Shown: piece by piece, positions 49,575 to 60,698 of the stretch
Numbering within the stretch: the first letter of the stretch is position 1
How the letters are laid out: every line of letters starts with the position of its first letter
Assembly: GCF_022201045.2 (NCBI RefSeq)
Contig: NC_068559.1
Coordinates: 17,851,501-17,915,500 of the forward strand
DNA from: Citrus sinensis
Lineage: Eukaryota; Streptophyta; Magnoliopsida; Sapindales; Rutaceae
Reading direction: 5' to 3'
Length of the DNA stretch: 64,000 nucleotides
Program-made: the position numbers and the translations under genes
The notes under the pieces: generated by a model
Told to the model about the DNA's origin: nothing
Databases searched by the model: none
What the model saw: only the letters and a program-made list of their open reading frames with translations

Positions 49575-52011
49575 CTTGTTCCAAGCTTACTATTTCCAGC
49601 TCCTCTACATGCTCATGTCTGCCATTCTTGGCTCCCACTCGAGTATCAAGTGACATAATCTGCATTGCTTCCCTTGATGCTGTGGAGTAACAGCTTCGGG
49701 CAATTCTCTGATCTCCTCGTACTATACTGACCACTCCATTCACCCAATACTTGAGAGCTAGATAATGGTTGCAAAGTACTGCTTTGGTCATCCTCAGAAA
49801 GGGGCAGCCTAGAATCATCTGGTAAAGACCCTCTTCATCGACAACTACAAAATCTAGTATCATAGTCTTTTCTGTTGGGGGGCTGCCAATTGTGATGGGA
49901 AGTTCGACCACTCATAGAGGAGCCAGCTTTCCTTCTCCAAATCCCTTCAAGGAGGTATTAGTATGCTCTAACCTCAGATCTACTATTCCTATTTTCTCCA
50001 GAGTTGACTTGAACACAACATCGACCGAGCTTCCCGTGTCTACCAGACTCCGGTCAAACTTCTTGCTAGCAGCGGTGGCTTTAATAACTAAGGCATCCTC
50101 ATGTGGATATAGAATCCCTTCTTCGTCCTCATCTGTCCACATGATCGGAACTTGCCTGGTTCTTGCTCGCTTGGCTGTTGGGGTATTGAAGAACACTTAT
50201 TTTCTAGTCATGGCATACCTAGCGTAGTTCTTCCTCGATATGTTGGAATCTCTGGCCAATGTTGGGCCCCCAATAATTACTCTTACCATAGGCTGCTCGT
50301 GGTTCATGTGCCTATCATTTTACTCCCCTTCACATGATGAGGCCACTATCAAGAAAGTCTCATCTACGAAATTGTCCAGGTATCGATTTCTCACCAAATC
50401 TTCAACATGAGTCTTGAGATCTCTGCATTCAGTTGTGGTATGACCGTGGGTGCCATGGAACTTGAAATAGCGTCCCCTATCTCTCCTGTTGGGTAGCTTT
50501 GTTATTGGGGTAGGGAGGTACAGTAATTCCCGTTCCTTTATAGCCTCATACACCTCGTCCAGGGGCATCTTCAAGGAAGTATATCGCCCATAATATTGGC
50601 TCTGGTCGATCATGTGTAACGCCATTTTCCTGTTGGTGCCGTTCTGAACTGAATGGGGGTAACGGTGCTTCTGGTCTACTTCCTCTACCACCATGTGGGT
50701 GTGGATGAGGATGACTATATGTTGGGTCATGCCTTCTTCATGAATCTCTGGCTGGTGATCGAGGAGGTTGCACTCTGCTGCGCTGATATTGGGGTGGTCT
50801 TTGATAAGGCTGGTAAGAGGTGACCCGGCCTCCTGCACCACTGCCTGAGGCATGATGATCCTTCCTCTTAATCGGCCCATTTCCTGGTAAGGCTCTCTTC
50901 TCTTTCCTCCTCAACCCTTCCAACTAATCTGTCTTAATCCGTGCCGCCTTTTCCTCCTCAATCTCTATGTCCCTCTTGGCCTGCTCGTAAGCGGCTAAAT
51001 ATGTCTAAATAGCTGGATTCCTCAAATTGTACCACAGCCATCCTATCTTCACCCATTCTTTCAATCCCCTTAATGCTTGAGAATGGTTGAAGGCTCCCAA
51101 ATCGAGGACAGCACGATGGAACCTTTTGATGAATTCCCGAAGGGTTTCCTCCTCTCCCTGCTTCATGCTCGTCAGCGTCATCATATCATCCTCAGGCTCC
51201 TTTGTCCCACAAAACTGCTCTGTAAATTCTTGGCACATCTGCTCAAAGGATTTAAGGCTCCCTCGAGGAAGTTTTCGGTACCACTCACGTGATTTTCTCT
51301 CTAGAGACAGCGAGAACACCCAGCATCTTTAAGCTTGGGATCATCTTTGCACCTTAGTTATGTCGTTAAAGCGCTCTATGTGCACCAACGGATCGGTTCG
51401 CCTCGAGTATCTGAGGTCTGGGAGGCGAAAATCCCTCGAAATGACTGCCCTCATGATTTCTAGCGAGAGCGGGGATTCTCCATCCAGCATTATCCTCCAA
51501 CCAGGTGCTCTGCTCCGTCCTTACATGTCATCTATTATCTGTGCTAATCTGCGCACTTCTTCTACCAGCTGTACGGCACGACCAGATTCACGTGCTGCGA
51601 CCTGATCTCGCTCTTATTCAACATCATGCAAGTGTTGCTGGAGTTCTCTTTCCTCTGCATTCGCCATTCCATCATCGTTATCAAAGATTTACCTCCCTGG
51701 GGATTAATCTTCTCCTCTATGGCTTTCTCCCCGTAGAGATGAGTTACCCCCCTCACCACCAAATCTTCTGGTGGTCCGACCTTTCACTATATTGTCGTGC
51801 CCTGGTATTATTCCGCCATTTCTCACCCCTCCTCTTGAACTCCCCTTCGTTCACTTCTCAGCTCGTGTAGGATGGTTGTCAGGATCTCCATCTGTTTCTC
51901 CATCCGCTCATACATTGCTTTCTCCCGTGCTTCATTGGTTATCTCTCTCAACGTCACGGACTCGTTAAGCCTCAAGTCACCTCCTTGTGCACTACCTCCT
52001 CTTACATCCAT
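49575..52011 (-). mobile_element. gag-protease region of the Tat element
   Basis: A protease-like region contains the aspartic active site VDTGSS (about 50030). Upstream on the minus strand is a gag-like region with a retrotransposon-gag core (REWYRKLPRGSLKSFEQM, EETLREFIKRF). It is interrupted several times, so it is treated as a fossil. Confidence 0.85.
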
Positions 52012-52089
52012 TGTTCCCTCACTTCCTTTCCTCTTTCTCTCTCTATTAACAGAAGTTTTTTGCTCAGCTCCCCACAGACAGCGTCAAAA

Positions 52090-52832
52090 TGTTGATGCGA
52101 GATTCTGGTTATCTGCTCGTCCTTGACCAGGATCTCTCCTCAACTAACTCTTCAAAGACTAGGATCTCTTCTCGTAAGATTTCCTCTCCGCAGACTCCTA
52201 CGTACACAAAGACAGGTCAGAGAACGCCGGGTGTTTTCCCGACGTAAACCCTCCGATGCTCAAGTCAGAAACGTAGGTTTTGTCTTCTTAGGAAACAAGG
52301 CCACTAATATAATGGCTTTTTTATGATATCTCAAATAGAAAGCTCTCTTTTCTAGCTCTAATCTCAAAAAGTCTAACCTGTTTACCTTCGTTGGTTACCT
52401 TTTTATATGCTTCCTTTGACTTCGGCCCTTCCTGCAATCCACGTCCACCACCCCTCTCAACACTCGGAAGTGGGTGCGTCATTATCATAGTTGTGGCTGA
52501 GTGGACTTCATGCCTTGATTCTCAGGCAGCAATGCACGTCTTGCCAACCGTCATTGACCGGGGCCCCCCCCCCCCCCCCCCCTCTCAGCCTCTAGCAGGA
52601 ATGGCCTTATGCTCCTAGCAGGAGGCCAACTCCCGCCATGGCCCCGTGGAGGGTGCATTCGTGAACGAGTAGAATATTCCTGTTCGGGGTCATCTGCTAC
52701 TAGACTTCGGCTCAATATTCCTGTTCGTGGTCACCTACTACCAGACTTCTGCAGAATATTCCTGTTCTTAGTCACCTGCTACCAGAAATTTGCTCATCAT
52801 GGTTGGTCTTGTCGAAGTATATCCCCCAAACA
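52090..52832 (-). repeat. Right LTR (5' LTR in element orientation)
   Basis: 743 bp with TG...CA ends, containing a longer C homopolymer (about 20 C near 52562) than the left LTR. The CATTA target duplication follows directly. Confidence 0.95.
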
Positions 52833-53902
52833 CATTATCTTAAGAAGAAGGTTTCGGGAATACCCATTCCTCTCGCTGAGTATTTTGTCAGGGACTGTAA
52901 TCTTTATGAGACAAAACCCTCTGAGATTTGGGATTCACATGGAAGACCCTTTTTAAATGCTGATGAGGATCTGTATTTCTTCACCCGCAAAGGAAGGATG
53001 CCGGTAAAGACATTGTAAGCGGCCATTGCAAAATCAAAATCGGCTCCAAGAAATGGTTTCGTTATGAAAAGAAAGGTTCTGAGGATCATGGGGCTTGGAT
53101 CATGCATGAATACACTCTAGATTTGTCCAAGAATCAAGCTACCAATTATGTGCTTTGTAGGCTCCGAAAGAACCAACCAACTGGCCAAGATAAGAAGTAC
53201 GGTTCTGCAAAGAAAAGAAAGTTAAATGATATTCAACACAATAGTAATCAATCTAAACAAGTGACAGATACTAAGGTGGAGAGGGTTTTGACCCACCAAC
53301 AAAATCAGCAACAGAACTATGTGCACTATCAAGAAGTAAGTTGCAGCAATACTGGCATGATGAATGAGCAGAGCTTATCTGGTGGAATGGGCTTTGCAAG
53401 CAGTGTTATTGAACATTCTATTGTGACTGATCAAATGCAACAACATCAATATGAACAAATGACAGATATTGAGGTGGAGAGGGTTTTGACCCACCAACAA
53501 AATCAGCAACAGAACTATGTGCACTATCAAGAAGTAAGTTGCAGCAGTACTGGCATGATGAGTGAGCAGAGCTTATCTGGTGGAATGGGCTTTGCAAGTA
53601 GTGTTGCTGAACATTCTGGTGTGACTGATCAAATGCATAAACATTAGTGTCAACAGATACTAGTTCAGAATTCATAATGTCATTACGAACCATCTATAGA
53701 GATAATGATGAGTCATTTTGATAAGATGTTATCTATCCAGCAATGTGACTCCGGAAACAACTTGCTTCAAAGTGGAGAAACTGGTGGAGAAACCTTGGCC
53801 ATTTCATTTGATTATGAAAGCAGCATTGATTATGAGTAGGAATCAATTCATCAGTTGCTTCAGTCTGACTTGGTGCTGGACTTAGAAGATATCTTGTTGT
53901 AA
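52833..53902 (+). pseudogene. NAC transcription factor, 3' part
   Basis: Directly after the Tat element the host NAC reading resumes with LKKKVSGIPIPLAEYFVRDC, the continuation of subdomain A/B, then DLYFFTRKGR (subdomain C), and in another frame GAWIMHEYTLDL and NYVLCRLRKNQ (subdomains D/E). The C-terminal region is Gln-rich and contains a 66-codon in-frame tandem repeat. Besides the insertion there is at least one frame shift around 53000-53040 in the DNA-binding domain and further stops after 53645, before a decayed acidic tail (DLVLDLEDILL) ending near 53902. The gene is therefore a pseudogene on several counts. The missing usual NAC introns are unexplained; the split may replace or hide one. 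Confidence 0.85.
53263..53644 (+). repeat. 198-bp in-frame tandem duplication in the NAC C-terminus
   Basis: Units start at 53263 and 53461 with gacagata. Each encodes a segment like VERVLTHQQNQQQNYVHYQE followed by SLSGGMGFASSV. The two copies are over 90% identical. Confidence 0.92.
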
Positions 53903-54911
53903 CTGAATTATGAGAGAAATTTGTGTTTTATTAACTGTAATGATCCTTCACGATGTAATTTGACCATTTCGTCATTTATAAATTGTATAGCTTTATTCAT
54001 TTATTTTGTTAATATGCATTGTATCATTTATATTGTTGATCTGCAAGTATCCCATCCTTGTACTTCTGTGGCATCATGCTGAATAACCACCATTCAATGT
54101 CAATATGATGCTCTCTATTGTAACTGGTGAATAAAAACTGAGAAAATTGCTTCATTGCATGTTCTGGTCGTAGTTTAATTTTCGCAACACTTTTAGGTAG
54201 GAACGCCATCTATCGACTAGGCTCATTATTTTGTACCCTACAAAGACTTTATTTGCAAGCTAGACACACCTCACATGCTGGAAATTTAGAAATAGAATGA
54301 CGGAATTGCTTGACTAGCAAATTGACATCCATGTCAAGTAAGTATCTCATAGTTTATCATCTAACTATAGAGAAGAATTTGTGGGGAAAAACAAGAATTC
54401 AGTTGCAGGTAATCGAATTATTCCTTGGCCATGCGGCAGATGTTCCAAAGGGTTTGGAAGTAAATGCCATAAACGAGCGGACACAGTGCACTTGACCTGC
54501 TGCTGATTTTCCCAAGTGAAGCTGGAGATAGAGAAATCGTATTTAGTTAATTGTTAGAAAAAATAAGCGTAGCCAATTTGAAAAAAACCCAAAAATGTTT
54601 GAGTTAATTATATAAATTTCCCTGTAGACTACAGGTATTTTAATAATTTGTAGCAATTCATTTGTCACCAAAGAAACACATTTAATCAACTGGTGAGTCT
54701 TGTTCTTTTCTTTTTTTATATATTTTATTTTAGTGATCCTTGTTCTTTTTTAATTACCTTCACTCACAGTCAAGTGGCGCAAATGATAAAACACAGAGCT
54801 TTACTCTTGTTTCAATTGCAACTGGGATCAGGCAACTGGAAGCCATTTTCTTCTGATCATTTTCTTAAATTCAATAGTTTTTCTATACAACACGGGTTGA
54901 TAGTGATACGA
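53903..54911. other. Intergenic, with start of the tandemly duplicated RBOH-chimera block
   Basis: No gene is seen from 53903 to about 54690. From about 54690 the sequence matches the stretch upstream of copy 2 (about 56840-57059), including 'ggaagccattttc' and 'aaattcaatattttt'-type phrases, so leader or promoter DNA was duplicated along with the gene. Confidence 0.5.
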
Positions 54912-55733
54912 ATGGATGCTGAAAGAAGGAGATTACCTCGCCACTCAAGAAGCCCGCTAAACATGAGAAGAAAATTTTTTGTCATGGGCTAGTTACATAC
55001 AGTTAACATGAGAAGAAAATTTAACAACGTAGCTAGACTCGTTTGCTGCTGTGGTATTTACTGTGGCCCCTTTTTTTTGGGTTTATCTTTTTATATCACA
55101 GGTTTGTGAGTTGGTAAGTAAAAATGGGAAACGCAGACTTGCTTTTTCGTTCCTTGTGTCGGAGGCTGTGTCAGTTGTACTGGATCATGTATTTGGAAAT
55201 AGCAAATGGGCTCCTCTCGCTGCATTTCTCCTGTCCGCATTTGGTTTTGCCATAAACATCTATGCATGTTTCTTGGAAAGAAGAAGAAGAAGCAACGTCA
55301 GAGCAATCAGATCACAATCTGATCTGCAGCTTGAGATAGTAGATATCGTGTTCTCTGCACTTCAGTTTATTGCTATATCGATCCATTTTATTCTGATGAT
55401 ATCAGATGTGAAGTCCAATTATAATGCATCTGTTCTTTTGCCGTTGGCCTTTGCTGTAACTGACTGTCGTCTTCGTTTTTAGAACCGGAGAAAATGTTGA
55501 GAATACTTCACTTGAAAAAGGGTTGGAGAAAAGGACAGCTTCTTTTGGTTCCAATGTTGTTGGAACTGCTTCTGTGAGAATCAGGCAGCTGTCTCAAGAG
55601 CTTAAGCGGTTGGCTTCATTTTCGAAGAGGCCTAATCCGCCTGCTCTGTTTGATAGCACCAAGTCTGCTGCAGCTCATGCCTTGGAAGGGTCTCAAGTTT
55701 CAATCATCAATCACGCACCTGTCAGAAATTTCT
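54912..55733 (+). pseudogene. Membrane-RBOH chimera, copy 1 (broken)
   Basis: The exon-1 counterpart is 54912-54956 ([15 protein letters not shown]); its donor reads ctaaac where copy 2 has gtaaat. The exon-2 counterpart starts at 55102 after tatatcacag and encodes the same four-helix segment as copy 2 ([19 protein letters not shown]). After a frame break it continues with an RBOH N-terminal stretch (ASVRIRQLSQELKRLASF, then TKSAAAHALEG), which is better preserved than in copy 2. Right after the 'KGLKF' position the sequence jumps to DNA matching intron 4 of copy 2, so a deletion removed the rest. A LINE fragment follows. This copy cannot make the chimera protein. Confidence 0.75.
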
Positions 55734-56539
55734 TGTAATCTGCCTATGTACGTCTTCACACAGCCCTTTTGGGAGCTTGAAAACAGACATTGCATAAATT
55801 GGAATAGCCTGCACAACTGCCTTCAGCAGAATCTCCTTGCCTCCCAGCGAAAAGAGCTGTGATTGCCAACCTTTAATTTTATTAAGCACCCTGGTTTTGA
55901 CCATTGAAAAAAATTGATGCTTTCTCCTCCCCACCATAGATGGAAGACCAAGATATTTCTCATGGTGAGAAGCTACATTCAATTGAAAAAGAGCCTTGAT
56001 ATCCTCTTTGATGCGATTCTGTACACTGGGGCTAAAAATCATGGAGGATTTGTCAAGGTTAAACGACTGTCCTGAAGCTTTCGTGTGCTTGTCAGGGATT
56101 GCCTTTAAAACATGCATTCATCAGGAGAAGCTCGATATTAAACTATCATATGCTAAAAAAATAAATGAGTAATAGTTACATGATTGTAGTCGAAACCCAC
56201 TCCATGAATTAATCTTCTTTCTGCAGCTTCATATGGTAAACTAGACAAGACATCAGCATAAATAAAAAATAAATAAGGGGAGAGGGGGCATCCCCGTCGC
56301 ACGCCTCTCTGTGGATGAATAATGCCTCTGACTGTAACATTAGTTAGAAGTGAGAAAAATGATGAAGAATTGCACCGCATGATTAAGGCTACCCATTTAC
56401 AAGAGAAACCCATCTTCACCATAGCTTTTGCGAGAAAAGATACTGATACAATTGTACTTCGAGAGGTATTTGGCAGGAACCTTTTTTCAAGTTTTCCGTT
56501 CAATGAAACAGATTTAACCAAATAGCACATCATTAGCAT
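55722..56539 (-). mobile_element. LINE (L1-type non-LTR retrotransposon) fragment
   Basis: On the minus strand two frames show plant L1 reverse transcriptase: GIIHPQRGVRRGCPLSPYLF followed by GVGFDYNHVTITHLFF (the box preceding ADD), then LGLPSMVGRRKH and INRKIxGW-like/KEILLKAVVQAIPIYAMSVF, the conserved post-RT region. Neither the endonuclease nor a poly(A) tail is present, so it is an internal piece. It is broken by a short disordered stretch near 56120-56150. Confidence 0.85.
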
Positions 56540-57059
56540 TTTTTTATATGCTCGTATGGAGAGAATGATTTTAGAATTTTTTTTTTTTAATTTTTCATAT
56601 TACATACACTTGATATATGTATGATATGTGTGTGTATTCAGTTTGGTAATGGAGCTCCACAGTTGTAAAGAACATAAAGTGGTTTTGTGTTTGATTAAAA
56701 AAATATTATTACTCTCATTAGGATTGTGAATTGGTTATTTTTAAATTGTTCTTTTTATTTTTAAAATTTTCAATTTACTCAATTTTTATTTAAAAGACTA
56801 AAGAAAGGTTCATCAATCCAAGAACATATCTAATCAACTTGTTCGTCTTTAGTCTTTAGTCTTTTCTTCATTGATTCTTGGTCTTTTTTAATTGCGTTTA
56901 TTCCCAATCAAGTGGGCACGAAGGAAAAAACGCAGAACTTTCCTTGAACATAACACACAACTTCACTCTTGTTTTAATTGCAGCTGGAAGCCATTTTCCT
57001 CTGATAATTTCTTTAAATTCAATATTTTTGCTACACAACAAGGGCTTACAGTGATAGGA

Positions 57060-59834
57060 ATGGACTTTGAAAGAAGGAGATTACCTCGCCACTTAAGAAG
57101 CCCGGTAAATAAGTTTCATTCTCAACGGTGTCTAAATGTCGGACACCTATAATTTTTTTGTTGATGGTGTTATTAATTACTTGAGTTGTACTGCATTTTG
57201 TCATCGGCTAAATAGGTACAGTTAATACGAGAAGAAAACTTAAAATTAGATAGCTAACGTAGCTAGACTCATTTGCTATTGTAGTATATACTGTGCGGTT
57301 TTTTTTTTTTTCAATTTGGGTTAATTTTTTTATATCACAGGTCGGTGAGTTGGTGGTATGTAAAAATTGGAAACGCGGACTTGCGGTTTTGTTCCTTGTA
57401 TTGGAGGCTGTATCAGTTGTGCTGGATCATGTATTTGGAAATAGCAAGTGGGCTCCTCTCGCTGCATTTCTCTTGTCCGCATTTGGTTTTGCTATAACTA
57501 TCTATGCGTGTTTCTTGGGAAGCAGAAGAAGAAGAAAAAGAAGAAGAAGCACCATCGGAGTAATCAGATCACAATCTGATCGGCAGCTTGAGATAGTAGA
57601 TATCGTGTTCTCTGCACTTCAGTTTATTGCTACATTGATCCATTTTATTCTGATGATATCAGATGTGAAGTCCAATTATAATGCATCTGTTCTTTTACCA
57701 TTGGCCTTTGCTATAATTGCTGTCATCTTCGTTTTTAGAACGGAAGAAATAATTGAGAATTCTTTCCTTGAAAAAGGGTTAGAGACAGGACAGTTTCATT
57801 TTCCAATGTTGTTGGAACTGGAATCAGGCAGATGTTTCAAGAGCTTAAGCGGGTGTGTCAAATTCATTAGCGAGACTGATGGTGGCGCTGGTTGGGCAAA
57901 TGTTGAGAAGCGATACGATGAAATTACGGCATCAACTAATGGGGTCTTGCCTCGTGCTCGCTTTGGCGAATGCATAGGCATGTGTACACACACACACACA
58001 CACACACTTATATATATAGCATGATGCAACGTTAAATGTTGTGTATGATTTGTTTGTTTGTTTGTTTGCTGTTAATAATTTTATTTGTGTTAATGTTATG
58101 GCAGGAATGGACAAGGACTGGAAGGAATTTTCTGTTAACTTGTTTGATGCTTTAACTCGAAGACACAACATTCATGGGGATACAATCACTAGGGATCAGT
58201 TAAGAGAGTTTTGGGATGAGGTCAATAATCAGAGTTTTCATTCCAGGCTTCAAATTTTCTTTGACATGTAATGATTAATTCTTCTTTAATTTAAAAGGAA
58301 AAATTACAATTTTTTTTTTCCATTTTTTGGCATGTTCATTGCAAGTCATTCATCATTTTTGTTGTTTGTGGTGAAAAAATTATTGCAGAGTTGGTAAAAA
58401 TGGAGTTGACAGAATCACGGAAGATGAGCTCACAGAGGTATGGCATGTTGAATAATTCCAAAAGATGCACTAAATTCAGTACTAATTAAGTTTGAATCAT
58501 CAATCATGTGCTTGTCAGAATTTTCTTTTAGTTATTTTAATCATCAATTGTTATATATATCTACAGATTATCTAGGGATGGCAATGGGGAGGGGAGGGGA
58601 GGGGACCGATCTCCCCGTACCCATCCCCGATATTTTACGTATGTCCCCATCCCCTCCCCGTCCCCGTCAGAATTACTTGAGAGAATCCCCATCCCCTCCC
58701 CGAATAATAACAGGGGATCCCCGAGGGTCCCCGATCCCCGAATAACTAATACATTTTTTTTTCGATTTTGAGTTAATCATATTAAAATAAAAAATTCAAA
58801 TAAAAGTAAAGTTCGAAATATATCTTACATTAATATCTATTACAAAAGTCACATACATTAAATTAGTAAGTAACGCAACATACAAGAGATACAAACTTAT
58901 TTTACAAACTATCATGAACAAATTAATAGTCTAATACAAAATTGTTACAAATAAAATCAAATTTAGATTCAAAATTAACTTTTTCAATGGTGGTGTGGGC
59001 ACTTTATAAATGTGGACTATTCCCTTTACAACACAATAGTTAAATCGGAGCAAATCAAAAGTAAATATTAGATTAGATTAGATTAGATATTAAAATTGTG
59101 ATTCGCTGTGGGCAATTATAACATCTAAAATTAAATAAAAAATAGATTTAAGTTTAAAATATTTAAAGAATATCAAAATTAAAAAAAAATTTGGCTAATA
59201 GAATCTACTCAGTCTTTTTAATGTCCTAAATAAAAATTTAGAACTTTAATTAGCTAATTAGGCCTAAAAGTTTAATAATATAAATATTTTGATATTTTTT
59301 ATTTTTACCAATATTTATAATTTTATAATTTAAATTTTATAATTTATTTACTAGTAATTTTAAAAAATTAAAATTAAATTAAAAATTAAAATGGGGAAAT
59401 GGGTAGGGGATGGGGATTCCACCTCATCCCCGTCCCCTCCCCGAATAAGAAATTGGGTAAAAAAATTTCCCCGTCCCCTCCCCGAATAAGAAATTGGGTA
59501 TGAAATTATCCTCATACCCTCCCCGAATGGGGAAAATCCCCGAGGGTACCCGTCCCCGTGGGGATTTTTGCCATCCCTAAGATTATCTGCCTCAGTGCAT
59601 CTGCAGACAAATTCTTAAATACCCAAAAGAAAGCAGAGGAATTTGCTGCTGGGATTATGGAAAAATTGGATCCTTACTATCTCGGATACATCACGGTAAA
59701 TAAAAATTTTAAAAAAATTATTTTAAAAAAATCTGAAGAGTTAAGCATATATCTTACAATTATATTGTTCAAAATTTGACCAGATAGACGATCTGGAAGC
59801 GCTTCTCGGCTTTGCCTCATACCCCCCGGTATAA
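57060..59834 (+). CDS. Chimeric four-helix membrane segment plus RBOH regulatory domain (copy 2)
   Basis: Six exons stay open for 352 residues: 57060-57104, 57341-57977, 58105-58267, 58389-58437, 59582-59695 and 59784-59834. Residues 1-15 are basic. Four hydrophobic segments follow at about 28-47, 52-74, 100-121 and 130-147, with a Lys/Arg cluster at 77-84. From about 189 it matches the N-terminal NADPH_Ox/EF-hand region of plant respiratory burst oxidases ([59 protein letters not shown]). It stops before the oxidase's heme-binding helices and FAD/NADPH domains, so it cannot make superoxide. Residues ~170-188 differ from the RBOH reading preserved in copy 1, suggesting small indels. Intron 2 would be GC-AG; intron 4 contains a hAT element. 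It may be a decaying gene that has stayed open, or a truncated regulator. Expression is unknown. Confidence 0.6.
57990..58008. repeat. (CA)n microsatellite in chimera intron 2
   Basis: About ten CA units, starting about 12 bp after the intron's GC donor. Confidence 0.9.
58573..59579. mobile_element. Non-autonomous hAT element at an intron-exon border
   Basis: Terminal inverted repeats TAGGGATGGCAA and TTGCCATCCCTA bound 1007 bp. An exact 8-bp target duplication, AGATTATC, lies at 58565-58572 and 59580-59587, the hAT signature size. Both ends are packed with GGGGA/TCCCC motifs (ccccgaat, ggggacggg types), while the centre is AT-rich and non-coding. It inserted across the intron 4 / exon 5 border of the chimera gene, and the duplication contains the acceptor AG plus the first six exon bases. 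Confidence 0.95.
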
Positions 59835-60698
59835 CTACCATTACTTAGTTACAAGCACCGGCGCAATCTTGAAGGCGGTGACGGATACTACCTGGCTTTA
59901 TGGTTTTTCTACTTAAGAACATAGTTTTTACTTTAGTATGTACCTAAAGTAATATCCTCTATAGTTAACTTACCCTTGCATTGGGATCTTTAAAATTCAA
60001 TATTGAAAAAGCAGTAATTTCAAATTAATAGAACACTGCTGAAACAGAATAATTTGATCATCTTTCAAATGACACGATCCCAATGATGATCATGTTTATA
60101 CGGCACGTTCATTCCTGTAACAGAAAATAATTTGAGACTGCAGTCAGCTATCGCGATGATTGATCTACCGGCAATATTCACATGATTTCAAATGGACAAA
60201 TTTATCCAATTTCGGTTCTCGCGCGAGCAATTTGACAGCTCCCTGAAAGTTTCAGCAAAACAAGCACTACAATTGTTCCTACACAAGTATGACCGATCTG
60301 GCTCCTGTATAAAAAAGCACGAGTCGGATTTTACGGATTTTACAGCCAGGAAATAGCAGGCAGCTCACACAGTGAAGATCAAAAGAAAATTTGTTTATAA
60401 CATTCCTCTAATGGAGATGGACAAACTTTTCACCTTATTGTACCATGTATGAAAAAATAATTGTACCCTCTCCTCCGATCAAAATTCTACAATAAAAAAC
60501 AAGAATAAAAAATAAGACAAAACTTAAGCCAAGTTTCCACTGCAAAGTTTGGGACTGTTTCTCACTCTAAGCGAGAATGATCTCGCCTATAAATTAAACT
60601 CATCTTAGGCCTCTATCTCATCTCATGTTGGGCCATTAGTAGATTTTTTTCTCATTTTTCTTTCTATTACCACTTCTGGTACAATTATATGATCATGT
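59835..60698. other. Intergenic between converging chimera and Tudor-SN genes
   Basis: No further RBOH exons are visible after the stop at 59832-59834. The right part (about 60400-60698) is likely the 3' UTR of the minus-strand Tudor-SN gene. No other structure is recognised. Confidence 0.5.

Larger units (their letters stand above)
41966..52832 (-). mobile_element. Gypsy LTR retrotransposon fossil, Tat lineage, with complete ends
   Basis: A full-length 10.87-kb element lies in minus orientation inside a NAC gene. The LTRs at 41966-42713 and 52090-52832 both run TGTTGATGCG...CCCAAACA on the plus strand, and a perfect 5-bp host duplication, CATTA, stands at 41961-41965 and 52833-52837. On the minus strand the order is gag-like, protease, reverse transcriptase, RNase H, integrase, the Gypsy order. 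A PBS-like ttttgacgctgtctgtgggg follows the element's 5' LTR, and a polypurine tract (attgggggactga) precedes its 3' LTR. Between integrase and the 3' LTR lie a 122-bp tandem array and a long region read in the opposite sense, features of the Tat group. The LTRs differ at about 30 of ~740 positions by eye (about 4%), suggesting one to a few million years. It is broken, with roughly ten interruptions over the coding parts. Confidence 0.93.

Noticed and set aside
55051-55482. Copy 1 membrane segment as a functional separate gene
   Set aside because: Its exon-1 donor is lost, the frame breaks before the RBOH part, and the 3' portion is deleted.
59835-60698. Possible remaining RBOH catalytic exons after copy 2
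   Set aside because: No heme-binding helices or FAD/NADPH motifs are visible on either strand before the Tudor-SN 3' end.
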